NCBI GenBank assembly: GCA_964498255.1
Contig: CAZCGW010000004.1
Coordinates: forward strand, 1 to 64,000
Source of the DNA: Fluviibacter sp964498255
Lineage (GTDB): Bacteria > Pseudomonadota > Gammaproteobacteria > Burkholderiales > Rhodocyclaceae
Length of the DNA stretch: 64,000 nucleotides
Direction: 5' to 3'
This document shows positions 8,554 to 17,539 of this stretch, one piece after another. The position numbers and the translations under genes are program-made. The notes under the pieces are model-generated. The model was not told the origin of the DNA. It searched no databases and saw only the letters and a program-made list of their open reading frames with translations. Positions within the stretch are counted from its first letter, which is position 1. Each line of letters begins with the position of its first letter.

Positions 8554-9645
8554 ATGACGCTGCTCGACCACGCTTTATCGAACATCAAGAAGATCGCGCC
8601 CTACCAGCCAGGTAAACCCATTACCGAAGTTGCGCGTGAATTGGGCTTGCCGGTTGAATCGATTATTAAACTGGCCTCCAATGAAAACCCGCTGGGTATG
8701 AGCCCTAAGGCGCGCGCTGCTGTTCAGGATGCTATTGATGGCCTGGCGCGCTACCCGGATGACTTTGAGCTGAAAGCAGCGCTGGCGAAACACAACGGTG
8801 TGGAAGCTACGCAGATCGTTCTGGGTAATGGCTCTAATGATGTGCTGGAATTGATTGCCCAGGTATTTCTGGCGCCGGGTCGTTCAGCCGTGTTTTCAGC
8901 GCATGCGTTTGCGGTGTACCCGCTGGCCACGATGGGTGTGGGTGGCGAATGCATTGCCGCAGCAGCCAAAGATTACGCCCATGATCTGCCGGCAATGCGT
9001 GCCGTCGTGCGAGATGATACGCGCATTGTGTGGATCGCCAACCCGAATAATCCGACGGGCACCTTTTTGCCTTATGACGAATTAAAGGCATTTATCGCCA
9101 GTTTGCCGCGCGACATGATCGTGGTGCTGGATGAAGCCTATAACGAATATCTGGCGCCGGAACATCGTGTCGATACCACCGAATGGCTCAAGGAATTTGA
9201 TCACCTGGTGATCACCCGTACTTTCTCGAAGATTTACGGCATGGCCGGTTTGCGCATTGGCTATGCATTGGCCGCCCCCGCGGTGGCTGATCTGATGAAC
9301 CGTGTGCGTCAACCATTTAACTGTAACAACCTGGCGTTGGCGGGTGCCATTGCAGCGCTGGAAGACAGCGAGTTTTTGGCGCAGAGTTTTGAATTGAACC
9401 AGGCCGGTATGAAGCAGATTAATGCTGGTCTCGATGCACTTGGTTTGAACTATCTGCCGAGCCACGCCAACTTTGTCACCTTTAACGTGGCGGATGCCGC
9501 CGGTGTGAATCAACGCTTACTCAAGCAGGGCGTGATTGTGCGTCCCCTGGCCGGTTATGCCATGCATGATTGGCTGCGCGTAACTATTGGTACGCAGGCC
9601 GAGAATGCACGCTTCCTTGAAGCGCTTGCTGTTGCCATTAAATAA
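8554..9645 (+). CDS. hisC: Histidinol-phosphate aminotransferase (aromatic-cluster copy)
   Basis: A 363-residue class I/II PLP aminotransferase. The PLP lysine is Lys226 in TRTFSKIYGMAGLRIGY. NPNNPTGT at 164-170 and DEAYNEY at 193-199 are the cofactor-binding motifs. It is classed with HisC, which converts imidazole-acetol phosphate to histidinol phosphate. Because it lies between pheA and tyrA rather than in the hisG-hisD region 52 kb away, it may also transaminate prephenate or phenylpyruvate; HisC proteins with dual activity are known. Complete, with 15 bases to pheA. Confidence 0.9.
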   Translation: MTLLDHALSNIKKIAPYQPGKPITEVARELGLPVESIIKLASNENPLGMSPKARAAVQDAIDGLARYPDDFELKAALAKHNGVEATQIVLGNGSNDVLELIAQVFLAPGRSAVFSAHAFAVYPLATMGVGGECIAAAAKDYAHDLPAMRAVVRDDTRIVWIANPNNPTGTFLPYDELKAFIASLPRDMIVVLDEAYNEYLAPEHRVDTTEWLKEFDHLVITRTFSKIYGMAGLRIGYALAAPAVADLMNRVRQPFNCNNLALAGAIAALEDSEFLAQSFELNQAGMKQINAGLDALGLNYLPSHANFVTFNVADAAGVNQRLLKQGVIVRPLAGYAMHDWLRVTIGTQAENARFLEALAVAIK

Positions 9646-9667
9646 ACACGCTTAAGAGAGCATCTCT

Positions 9668-10528
9668 ATGCACTTCGACAAGGTTCTGATATTCGGTGTG
9701 GGGCTGATTGGTGCGTCATTTGCGCGTGGCCTGAAAGCAGCCAAAGCTGTCGATGAGGTTGTCGGTTTTGGCCGTACGCCTAAAAGTCTTAAAGCAGCCT
9801 ACGATCTGGGTATCATCGACGAAGTGGGTATCAACCCCGGTGCCGATGTACGCGAAGCGGATCTTATTATGGTGGCCACACCGGTTGGCCAGATGCCGGA
9901 GATTTTTCAACGCATCGCCCCTTACCTAGGGCCGCAAACAATTGTGACGGATGCAGGTAGCACCAAGGGTGATGTGGTTGAGGCGGCGCGTGCTGCCTTT
10001 GGTAGTAAGATCAACCAGTTTGTGCCCGGGCACCCTATTGCGGGTGCAGAAACCAGTGGCGCAGCGGCTTCCAAAGCCGATCTCTACCAGGGGCGCAAAG
10101 TGGTGCTGACCCCGCTGCTTGAAAACTCGGTTGAAGACATTGAAAAAGTAAAGCGCGCCTGGGAACTCTGTGGCGCTGATGTGCGGATTCTCGATTCAGA
10201 AACGCATGATCGCGTTTTTGCGGCCGTGAGCCATTTGCCGCATTTGCTGGCCTATGCGCTGGTCGATGAGTTTGCCCGTCGCTCGAATGCAGATCAGTTG
10301 TTTGATTATGCCGCCGCGGGCTTTCGTGATTTCACCCGCATTGCGGGTAGCCACCCGGAAATGTGGCGCGATATTTCCTTAGCCAATCGCACCGCATTGC
10401 TGGCGGAACTGGATCGATACGGGGCAGCACTGATGCGTATCCGTCAGGCGCTGGTGAATAGCGATGGCGAAGCACTCGCTTCTATTTATGCCAATGCGCG
10501 TGATGCGCGTCAGAACTGGTCTCACTAA
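9668..10528 (+). CDS. tyrA: Prephenate/arogenate dehydrogenase
   Basis: A 286-residue NAD(P)-dependent oxidoreductase that decarboxylates prephenate to 4-hydroxyphenylpyruvate (or arogenate to tyrosine). The Rossmann motif GVGLIGASFA is at residues 10-19. Other marks are TDAGSTKGD, the catalytic His motif GHPIAGAETSG, and the C-terminal helical dimerisation domain with FAAVSHLPHL. No ACT or mutase domain is attached, so it is the monofunctional form. The stop codon overlaps the aroA start (TAATG), coupling the two. Cofactor choice cannot be judged here. Confidence 0.95.
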   Translation: MHFDKVLIFGVGLIGASFARGLKAAKAVDEVVGFGRTPKSLKAAYDLGIIDEVGINPGADVREADLIMVATPVGQMPEIFQRIAPYLGPQTIVTDAGSTKGDVVEAARAAFGSKINQFVPGHPIAGAETSGAAASKADLYQGRKVVLTPLLENSVEDIEKVKRAWELCGADVRILDSETHDRVFAAVSHLPHLLAYALVDEFARRSNADQLFDYAAAGFRDFTRIAGSHPEMWRDISLANRTALLAELDRYGAALMRIRQALVNSDGEALASIYANARDARQNWSH

Positions 10529-12501
10529 TGAATCATTTGCCTTTCCTAGATCTGCCGGCCATCTTGTCGGCCGGCGGCACCGTACGTCTGCCGGGTTCCA
10601 AAAGTCTGTCTAATCGAATTCTGTTGCTGGCTGCCTTGGCAGAGGGTGAAACCGAAGTCCGTGATCTGCTGAAGTCGGACGACACCGATCGTATGTTGGA
10701 AGCACTGGCTCAGCTGGGCGTTACGGTTACCGCAGCAGGTGAGGGCGCCATTAAGGTGCAAGGCTGCGGCGGCAAGATTCCGGTGAAAGAGGCCAAACTA
10801 TTTCTTGGGAATGCGGGCACGGCCTTCCGGCCATTAACCGCTGCGTTAGCGCTGGCCGGTGGTTCGTACCATCTGTCGGGCGTGCCACGTATGCATGAGC
10901 GCCCGATTGGTGATCTGGTCGATGCCTTACGTCACCTGGGTGCAGACATCACCTATCTGGGTGTGGATGGCAAGCCGAACGACGGGTACCCACCCTTGCA
11001 AATCAAGCCGGCGGCACTGAATGCAAGCGCCGCCACGGTGCCGGTAAAGGGCAATGTCTCAAGCCAGTTCCTCACAGGTTTGCTGATGGCGCTCCCATTG
11101 CTGGATCGCACCGTCACCGTGGAAGTCGTCGGAGAGCTCATCTCCAAACCTTATATCGAGATCACGCTGGCCACCATGCGCCGTTTTGGTGTGGAGGTCG
11201 TGCGTGAAGGCTGGCAGAAATTCACTGTGCAGGGCGGCTCACGCTACAAGTCACCGGGTGTGATTTATGTCGAAGGCGATGCCTCTTCGGCCTCCTACTT
11301 TTTGGGGCTGGGTGCTATTGCCGGTGGCCCGGTACGTGTAGAAGGCGTTGGGGCAGATTCTGTGCAGGGCGATGTTCGTTTTGCGGACGCTCTGGCAGTT
11401 ATGGGCGCCCGCATTACGATGGGGCCCAACTGGATCGAGGCGGCGCCATCGCTGAATGGCAAACTCAAAGGCATTGAACAGGATTGTCTGGCCATTCCCG
11501 ATGCCGCAATGACGCTGGTGCCCGTGGCCGTCTTTGCCGAAGGCCCGACCAAATTAACCGGCATTGCCAGCTGGCGTGTGAAGGAAACCGATCGCATTGA
11601 TGCCATGGCCAAGGAGCTGCGTAAGCTGGGCGGCAAGGTGGAAACTACAGCTGACACGCTCACTGTGTATCCACCGGCGAGCCTGAGTGAGTTGCATTGT
11701 GCCGAGATAGAAACTTACGACGATCACCGCATCGCTATGTGTTTCTCACTGATGACCTTGGCCACACCGCTGCGCATTCTGGACCCGGGCTGTACAGCTA
11801 AGACCTTCCCTGATTATTTCGAGCGGTTTGCAGAAGTCACGAAGGCCGTGCCCGTGATTGCCATTGATGGCCCTTCGGCCTCGGGCAAGGGCACCGTCAC
11901 GCAACGCGTGGCCGATGCACTGGGCTGGCACTACCTTGATTCTGGGGCACTTTATCGTTTAACCGCCCTGGCTGCCCGCAAAGCAGGCGTGGATTGGCAC
12001 GATGAGCCAGCCGTGGCGCAGATTGCTTCGCAGTTGCCGGTTCGTTTTGTTGGCGGGCAGACCCTTTTGGGCGATGAAGTGGTGGATGACCAGATGCGCA
12101 CCGAAGAAATGGGTATCGGCGCCTCTACCGTGGGTGCCTTGCCGGCGGTACGTGAAGCCTTGCTGCTGCGTCAGCGGGCGTTTCGTCAGGCACCGGGTCT
12201 GGTGGCTGATGGCCGCGATATGGGATCGGTGGTCTTTCCCGATGCCCAGACCAAAGTCTTTTTAACGGCGACTGCGGCTGTAAGAGCTGATAGACGCTAC
12301 AAGCAGTTGATGGAAAAAGGGTTTTCCGCTAAACTGCAAGACATTCTGCAGGATTTGGAAGATCGGGATGCCCGCGATGCGGCGCGAACTGTGGCACCAC
12401 TCCGGCAAGAAGCCGATGCCAAGCTTCTGGAAACATCCAATCTGACGATTGCGCAAGCAGTGGATCAGGTGTTGGATTGGTTCGGAAACAAGGCGTCATA
12501 A
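10528..12501 (+). CDS. aroA-cmk: Fused EPSP synthase / cytidylate kinase
   Basis: A single 657-residue reading frame joining two enzymes. Residues 1 to about 437 are 3-phosphoshikimate 1-carboxyvinyltransferase (AroA): LPGSKSLSNR at 21-30, GNAGTAFRPL, and the late VKETDRI. Residues from about 441 are cytidylate kinase (Cmk): P-loop GPSASGKGT at 448-456, then LDSGALYR, the DGRDMGSVVFP segment and the C-terminal RDARDAARTVAPL. Catalytic motifs of both halves are intact and no stop or frameshift separates them. Separate aroA and cmk genes in this position are the common arrangement; the fusion is known in some betaproteobacteria. Steps served are unrelated: shikimate pathway and CMP/dCMP phosphorylation. 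Confidence 0.95.
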   Translation: MNHLPFLDLPAILSAGGTVRLPGSKSLSNRILLLAALAEGETEVRDLLKSDDTDRMLEALAQLGVTVTAAGEGAIKVQGCGGKIPVKEAKLFLGNAGTAFRPLTAALALAGGSYHLSGVPRMHERPIGDLVDALRHLGADITYLGVDGKPNDGYPPLQIKPAALNASAATVPVKGNVSSQFLTGLLMALPLLDRTVTVEVVGELISKPYIEITLATMRRFGVEVVREGWQKFTVQGGSRYKSPGVIYVEGDASSASYFLGLGAIAGGPVRVEGVGADSVQGDVRFADALAVMGARITMGPNWIEAAPSLNGKLKGIEQDCLAIPDAAMTLVPVAVFAEGPTKLTGIASWRVKETDRIDAMAKELRKLGGKVETTADTLTVYPPASLSELHCAEIETYDDHRIAMCFSLMTLATPLRILDPGCTAKTFPDYFERFAEVTKAVPVIAIDGPSASGKGTVTQRVADALGWHYLDSGALYRLTALAARKAGVDWHDEPAVAQIASQLPVRFVGGQTLLGDEVVDDQMRTEEMGIGASTVGALPAVREALLLRQRAFRQAPGLVADGRDMGSVVFPDAQTKVFLTATAAVRADRRYKQLMEKGFSAKLQDILQDLEDRDARDAARTVAPLRQEADAKLLETSNLTIAQAVDQVLDWFGNKAS

Positions 12502-12641
12502 CCCCACGGTAAACGGGTTGTATCCTGGTGCCTCACAGGTGCTAGGGATAGCTTTTTTGCCATTTTTAAACCTTAACAAGCTGATCAGCTGCCTGTTGTA
12601 AATCACAGCCGGTGCTGTTCTTGTCAGGAAATACCACTCTC

Positions 12642-14336
12642 ATGTCTCAAGCCGATACGTTCGAAAGTTTTGCCGCTCTATTTGAAGAAAGCCTTGCCCG
12701 CCAGGATATGCGCCAAGGTGAAGTCATCACTGCTGAAGTGGTGCGCATGGACCAGAATTTTGTGGTCGTTAATGCCGGACTCAAGTCCGAAAGCTATGTC
12801 CCCGTACACGAATTCCTGAACGATCAGGGCGAACTGGAAGTTGCCGTTGGCGATTTCGTCCAGGTTGCCATTGAATCGCTCGAAGACGGTTTTGGTGAAA
12901 CCCGTCTGTCGCGTGACCGCGCAAAACGTATCGCTGCCTGGAACTCGCTGGAAGCCGCTCTGAACGACGGCTCGCTGGTTACCGGTGCCATCACTGGCAA
13001 GGTTAAGGGTGGTCTCACTGTTATGGTTAACAGCGTTCGCGCCTTCCTGCCGGGTTCTCTGGTTGATACCCGTCCAGTTAAGGACACTACGCCGTTCGAA
13101 GGCAAGACCATGGAGTTCAAGGTCATCAAGCTCGATCGCAAGCGTAACAACGTTGTGCTGTCGCGTCGTGCTGTTCTTGAAGAGAACATGGGCGAAGATC
13201 GTCAGAAGCTGCTTGAGACGCTGCAAGAAGGCGCCATCATCAAGGGCGTGGTCAAGAACATCACCGACTACGGTGCATTCGTTGACCTCGGCGGTATCGA
13301 TGGCCTGCTGCACATTACCGATCTGGCCTGGCGCCGTGTTCGTCACCCGTCCGAAGTTCTGGCCGTGGGCGACGAAGTTACTGCCAAGGTCCTCAAGTTC
13401 GATACCGAAAAGAACCGCGTATCGTTGGGTCTCAAGCAACTGGGCGATGACCCATGGGTTGGCATTTCCCGCCGTTACCCAGCTCAGACCCGCCTGTTCG
13501 GCAAGGTAACTAACCTGACCGACTACGGTGCTTTCGTTGAAATCGAACAAGGTATCGAAGGTCTGGTTCACGTGTCTGAAATGGACTGGACCAACAAGAA
13601 CATTCACCCATCTAAGGTTGTTCAGCTGGGTGACGAAGTTGAAGTCATGATCCTTGAGATCGACGAAGACCGCCGCCGTATTTCGCTGGGCATGAAGCAG
13701 TGCCAGTCGAACCCATGGCAGGATTTCGGCCTGAACTTCAAAAAGGGTGACAAGATCAAGGGCGCTATCAAGTCGATCACCGACTTCGGTATCTTCATTG
13801 GTCTGGACGGCGGTATCGATGGTCTGGTACACCTGTCTGATCTGTCGTGGAACGTTGCTGGCGAAGAAGCCATCCGCAACTTCAAGAAGGGTGACGAAGT
13901 TGAAGCCATCGTTCTGGCCATCGACATCGACAAGGAGCGCATCTCTCTGGGCATGAAGCAGATGGATGGAGACCCATTCACCTCGTTCGTTGCCATGCAC
14001 GACAAGAACAGCCTGGTGAACGGCACCGTTAAGAGCGTTGACGCTCGTGGCGCTGTGATTCAACTGGCTGACGACATCGAAGGTTACCTGCGCGCATCTG
14101 AGTTCTCGCGTGATCGCATCGACGACCTGAGCCAGCACGTTAAGGTGGGTGAAGAGCTCGAGACAATGATCACCAATGTGGATCGCAAGACCCGTTCGAT
14201 CAACCTGTCGATCAAGGCTAAGGATCAGGCTGAACAGCACGAAGCGATGCAGAAGCTTGCTTCGGACAGCTCGGCTGCCACCGGCACGACCAATCTGGGC
14301 GCGCTGCTGAAAGCCAAGATGAACCAGCAGGGCTAA
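12642..14336 (+). CDS. rpsA: 30S ribosomal protein S1
   Basis: A 564-residue mRNA-binding ribosomal protein with six S1 (OB-fold) repeats; in the middle ones the pattern DYGAFVDLGGIDGLLH / DYGAFVEIEQGIEGLVH / DFGIFIGLDGGIDGLVH is plain. It brings mRNA to the 30S subunit. Open frame extends to 12612, but MSQADTFESFAALFEESL at ATG 12642, preceded by AGGAA, is the usual S1 beginning. It lies between cmk and ihfB, as in most proteobacteria. The 140-base leader before it probably holds its own promoter and the region through which S1 represses itself, but I cannot point to exact sites. Codon use is strongly biased, as expected for a highly expressed gene. Confidence 0.98.
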   Translation: MSQADTFESFAALFEESLARQDMRQGEVITAEVVRMDQNFVVVNAGLKSESYVPVHEFLNDQGELEVAVGDFVQVAIESLEDGFGETRLSRDRAKRIAAWNSLEAALNDGSLVTGAITGKVKGGLTVMVNSVRAFLPGSLVDTRPVKDTTPFEGKTMEFKVIKLDRKRNNVVLSRRAVLEENMGEDRQKLLETLQEGAIIKGVVKNITDYGAFVDLGGIDGLLHITDLAWRRVRHPSEVLAVGDEVTAKVLKFDTEKNRVSLGLKQLGDDPWVGISRRYPAQTRLFGKVTNLTDYGAFVEIEQGIEGLVHVSEMDWTNKNIHPSKVVQLGDEVEVMILEIDEDRRRISLGMKQCQSNPWQDFGLNFKKGDKIKGAIKSITDFGIFIGLDGGIDGLVHLSDLSWNVAGEEAIRNFKKGDEVEAIVLAIDIDKERISLGMKQMDGDPFTSFVAMHDKNSLVNGTVKSVDARGAVIQLADDIEGYLRASEFSRDRIDDLSQHVKVGEELETMITNVDRKTRSINLSIKAKDQAEQHEAMQKLASDSSAATGTTNLGALLKAKMNQQG

Positions 14337-14343
14337 TCCTCGA

Positions 14344-14709
14344 ATGACCAAGTCAGAACTTATCGCACGGCTGGCGGAACGCTTTCCCCAGCTGGTTGCG
14401 AAAGATGCCGAGCTCGCCGTTAAGGTGATTCTGGACGCGATGACCGATGCGCTCTCCCGTGGAGATCGTATCGAGATTCGTGGCTTCGGTAGCTTTTCGC
14501 TCAACCACCGTCCGCCGCGTGTAGGTCGTAATCCCCGTTCTGGAGAACGCGTCGAAGTCCCCGAAAAGTGGGTTCCCCACTTCAAGGCGGGCAAAGAGCT
14601 GCGTGAGCGGGTGGATGCTGCAGATCTGACAGACGTTGCGAGTGCATCGAACGAAACCGAAGCCCCGGTATTTGCCGTGGCTGCCCAGGGATCGATCAAC
14701 GCACTCTAA
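14344..14709 (+). CDS. ihfB: Integration host factor subunit beta
   Basis: A 121-residue DNA-bending protein, partner of IhfA. MTKSELIARLAERFP and the beta-arm region EIRGFGSFSLNHRPPRVGRNPRSGE, with the intercalating proline, are clear IHF-beta features. PHFKAGKELRERV closes the conserved fold at about residue 96. About 25 further residues (from DAADLTD onwards) form a C-terminal extension absent from the 94-residue E. coli protein. The gene starts seven bases after rpsA and is closed by a strong terminator. Confidence 0.96.
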   Translation: MTKSELIARLAERFPQLVAKDAELAVKVILDAMTDALSRGDRIEIRGFGSFSLNHRPPRVGRNPRSGERVEVPEKWVPHFKAGKELRERVDAADLTDVASASNETEAPVFAVAAQGSINAL

Positions 14710-14738
14710 GCTGATTGAGTCATTTGCGGTAAACTGAA

Positions 14739-14766
14739 AGCGCTGGTGAAAACCAGCGCTTTTTTT
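14739..14766 (+). terminator. Rho-independent terminator after ihfB
   Basis: AGCGCTGGT, a GAAA loop and ACCAGCGCT form a perfect nine-base stem, followed by a run of T. It ends the rpsA-ihfB unit. The reading frame of lapA formally extends back into this hairpin, which argues for the lapA start at 14797. Confidence 0.92.
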
Positions 14767-14796
14767 ATGGTTGAGTTGGGGTTGGGGAGACAAAAA

Positions 14797-15096
14797 ATGC
14801 GGATCATTGCCTGGTTTGTACGAATTGTGGTTTTTTTGCTCTTGCTCGGCTTTGCGCTGGAAAATACCGAACCGGTTCTCGTCAATTTCTATCTAGGCTA
14901 TTTCCTTGAGGCACCGCTTGTGGCTGTATTGCTCGGCGTGCTGCTCATCGGTTGCCTGGTCGGCGTGCTGCTCATGCTGCCCACCGTGTTGCGTCTACGC
15001 CGGGAAGCAGGGCGTTTGCGCCGGGATGCTGCGCGTAAATCCCCGATCAATACTGTGCCAGGCGAATCCGAAGCGCTAGCCGCGCCTAAGCTCTGA
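14797..15096 (+). CDS. lapA: LapA family membrane protein (DUF1049)
   Basis: A 99-residue inner-membrane protein with two hydrophobic helices (about residues 5-22 and 38-65) and a basic cytoplasmic tail (RLRREAGRLRRDAARK). The N-terminal ENTEPVLVNFYLG is the DUF1049 signature. LapA acts with LapB in control of lipopolysaccharide assembly and LpxC stability. ATG 14797, preceded by GGGGAGA, was chosen because the upstream GTG lies inside the ihfB terminator. It is followed after 10 bases by lapB. Confidence 0.88.
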   Translation: MRIIAWFVRIVVFLLLLGFALENTEPVLVNFYLGYFLEAPLVAVLLGVLLIGCLVGVLLMLPTVLRLRREAGRLRRDAARKSPINTVPGESEALAAPKL

Positions 15097-15106
15097 GAGA
15101 AATCCT

Positions 15107-16276
15107 ATGTTGACGCTTGAGCCCTGGGCCTTATTGATTCTGCCGCTGTTTTTTGCCATCGGCTGGATTGCTGCCCGTATCGATATCAAACACGTGGTGG
15201 CAGATTCACGCCGCCTGCCGAAAGCCTACTTCCAGGGCTTAAACTTCCTGCTTAATGAACAGCCAGACCGAGCCATCGAGGCTTTTAACGAAGTTGTTCG
15301 TGTAGAGCCCGAAACCGTTGAGCTGCACTTTGCCCTCGGCGCGCTTTTCCGTCGCCGGGGTGAGCTGGAGCGTGCGTTACGCATCCACCAGAACCTCATT
15401 AACCGGGAAGATCTGCCTGTCGCGCTAAAAGAGCAGGCGCTGTTTGAACTGGGTATCGATTATCTGAAGTCCGGATTGCTGGATCGCTCGGAAGAGATCT
15501 TCAAGCGCCTGTCAGAAGGGGCGCGCCGAGAAGAAGCGCTACAACAGCTGCTGGAAATCTATCAGCTCGAAAAGTCCTGGGATAAAGCCATTGAGCTTGC
15601 CGAGCGCATCCCGGATCTGGCTGCGCAACACGAAGTGGCCGAGTTCTGGTGCGAAATGGCTGAAAATTCGCTGATCCGCTCTAAAACGGACGAAGCCCGT
15701 CGCCATGTGCAGCAGGCGTTGAGTTTGCATCGTCAGTGCGTACGCGCCAGCATCATTGCCGGCGACATCGAGCGTAAAGAAGGGCATCCTGAGCGGGCAA
15801 TTGAGTGCTGGCTTCGTATCGAACAACAGCAACCGGAGTTTCTGGCGCTGGTCGCCAGCCGCATTGCCGAAGTCTACAAAGGCCTGGGGCGCCAGGCAGA
15901 GGGTATGCAGCTGCTGAAAGGCTTTTTGACCCGTTACCCATCGGTCGACATGCTCGATGTAGTTTGCCAGCAGGTGGTGGAAGAACAGGGCGCCCAGGCG
16001 GCCTATGATTTTGCCATTGCCGAATTGCACCGTACGCCAAGTCTGATAGCGCTAAATAAGGCGCTGGAGGCACGTGCAGCGGTAACCCCGGCGGAGCAAT
16101 TAGCGGATCTGGAGCTGGTCAAGAAACTGGTCAAGGCGCAGACACAGCGTCTCTCGCGTTACACCTGTAAATGCTGTGGTTTCAAGGCGCGGCAGTTCTA
16201 CTGGCGCTGCCCGGCGTGTAGCGAATGGGAGTCTTATCCACCCAAGCGTTCGGAAGAATTTGCATTGATGCAGTAA
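15107..16276 (+). CDS. lapB: Lipopolysaccharide assembly protein B
   Basis: A 389-residue protein with an N-terminal membrane anchor (about residues 4-20), a chain of TPR helices (for example QPDRAIEAFNEVVRVEPETVELHFALG), and a C-terminal rubredoxin-like zinc knuckle whose cysteine pairs are Cys354/Cys357 and Cys368/Cys371 (CKCC...CPAC). This is the full LapB/YciM plan. LapB links FtsH to LpxC degradation and so sets LPS synthesis. Length equals E. coli LapB. It follows lapA closely, and the sugar-nucleotide genes lie immediately downstream. Confidence 0.95.
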   Translation: MLTLEPWALLILPLFFAIGWIAARIDIKHVVADSRRLPKAYFQGLNFLLNEQPDRAIEAFNEVVRVEPETVELHFALGALFRRRGELERALRIHQNLINREDLPVALKEQALFELGIDYLKSGLLDRSEEIFKRLSEGARREEALQQLLEIYQLEKSWDKAIELAERIPDLAAQHEVAEFWCEMAENSLIRSKTDEARRHVQQALSLHRQCVRASIIAGDIERKEGHPERAIECWLRIEQQQPEFLALVASRIAEVYKGLGRQAEGMQLLKGFLTRYPSVDMLDVVCQQVVEEQGAQAAYDFAIAELHRTPSLIALNKALEARAAVTPAEQLADLELVKKLVKAQTQRLSRYTCKCCGFKARQFYWRCPACSEWESYPPKRSEEFALMQ

Positions 16277-16283
16277 TTGGCGA

Positions 16284-16306
16284 TTCAGGGATACCAAATC
16301 CCTGAA
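16284..16306. promoter_or_regulatory. Perfect inverted repeat between lapB and ugd
   Basis: TTCAGGGAT and ATCCCTGAA form a perfect nine-base inverted repeat around ACCAA. The right arm's CCCTGAAAT recurs at 16311-16319. No T-run follows, so it is a poor terminator. It lies about 64 bases before the ugd start, upstream of a possible -10 (TAAAAT, 16335-16340). An operator or an mRNA hairpin are both possible. Confidence 0.45.
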
Positions 16307-16369
16307 ATAGCCCTGAAATTGCAGGCCACGCTGGTAAAATGTGAGCAATTATCCAGCGGGAATCCTTGC

Positions 16370-17539
16370 ATGAAAATCGCCATTGCCGGAACAGGTTACG
16401 TAGGTTTGTCCAACGGTGTGCTGCTCTCGCAGCACCATGAAGTGATTGCTCTGGACATCGTTCCCGAAAAGGTTGAGAAGATCAACCGCAAAGAGTCCCC
16501 CATCGAAGACAAAGAACTTGAGGACTACCTCAAGAACAAACCTTTGAACTTCCGGGCTACTCTGGATAAGAAAGAAGCTTACGAAGGGGCGGACTACGTC
16601 ATTATTGCCACCCCCACCGACTACGACCCGGAAACTAACTACTTCAATACCAAATCCATTGAAGCCGTTATCCGCGACGTCATGGCCATCAATCCAAATG
16701 CCACCATGGTCATCAAATCGACCATCCCTGTTGGCTACACCGTCAAAACGCGAGAAGCCCTCGGCACCCAGAATCTCATCTTCTCACCAGAATTCCTGCG
16801 TGAAGGCCGTGCCCTCTACGACAACCTGCATCCATCCCGTATCGTCGTCGGTGAGCGCTCCAAGCGGGCTGAAATCTTTGCCGGCCTGCTCAAAGAAGGC
16901 GCCATCAAAAAAGACATCCCCGTTCTTTTCACGGATGCTACCGAAGCCGAAGCCGTCAAACTCTTCGCCAACACCTATCTCGCCATGCGTGTCTCGTACT
17001 TCAATGAACTCGACACTTATGCCGCCACCCATGGCCTGGACAGCAAACAGATCATCGATGGCGTTGGCCTCGACCCACGTATCGGCACCCATTACAACAA
17101 CCCCAGCTTTGGCTATGGTGGTTACTGTCTACCTAAAGACACCAAACAGCTGCTCGCCAACTACCGCGATGTGCCGCAGAACCTGATTCACGCCATCGTG
17201 GAATCGAACACCACCCGTAAAGACTTCATTGCCGACGAGATCATCCGTCGCAACCCTAAAGTCGTGGGTGTCTACCGCCTCATCATGAAGGCCGGGTCAG
17301 ATAACTTCCGTGCCTCCAGCATCCAAGGCATCATGAAGCGCATTAAGGCCAAGGGCATTGAAGTCATCATCTTTGAACCAGCGCTGGACGAAACTGAATT
17401 CTTCCACTCACGCGTGGTTAAAGACCTTAACGAATTCAAGAAAGAATCCGACGTCATCATCAGCAACCGCATGGCCGATGTGCTGGAAGACGTGGCTGAT
17501 AAGGTTTACACCCGTGACTTGTTCGGGAGCGACTCCTAA
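16370..17539 (+). CDS. ugd: UDP-glucose 6-dehydrogenase
   Basis: A 389-residue NAD-dependent enzyme oxidising UDP-glucose to UDP-glucuronate, a precursor for capsule, LPS or 4-aminoarabinose. The Rossmann motif GTGYVGLSNG is at residues 7-16 and the catalytic Cys253 lies in GYGGYCLPKDTKQL, which is the short E. coli-like Ugd form. Open frame runs back to 16277, but ATG 16370 gives the canonical MKIAIAGTGYVG start. It uses more C-ending codons (ATC, GTC, CTC, ACC) than its neighbours such as gyrA. Its stop overlaps the rfbB start (TAATG). Confidence 0.96.
   Translation: MKIAIAGTGYVGLSNGVLLSQHHEVIALDIVPEKVEKINRKESPIEDKELEDYLKNKPLNFRATLDKKEAYEGADYVIIATPTDYDPETNYFNTKSIEAVIRDVMAINPNATMVIKSTIPVGYTVKTREALGTQNLIFSPEFLREGRALYDNLHPSRIVVGERSKRAEIFAGLLKEGAIKKDIPVLFTDATEAEAVKLFANTYLAMRVSYFNELDTYAATHGLDSKQIIDGVGLDPRIGTHYNNPSFGYGGYCLPKDTKQLLANYRDVPQNLIHAIVESNTTRKDFIADEIIRRNPKVVGVYRLIMKAGSDNFRASSIQGIMKRIKAKGIEVIIFEPALDETEFFHSRVVKDLNEFKKESDVIISNRMADVLEDVADKVYTRDLFGSDS

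Noticed and set aside
12678..14699. 673-residue open frame antisense to rpsA and ihfB
   Set aside because: It mirrors the strongly biased codon use of rpsA, has no start signals, and its product shows repeats that are only the reverse of the S1 repeats. A shadow frame.
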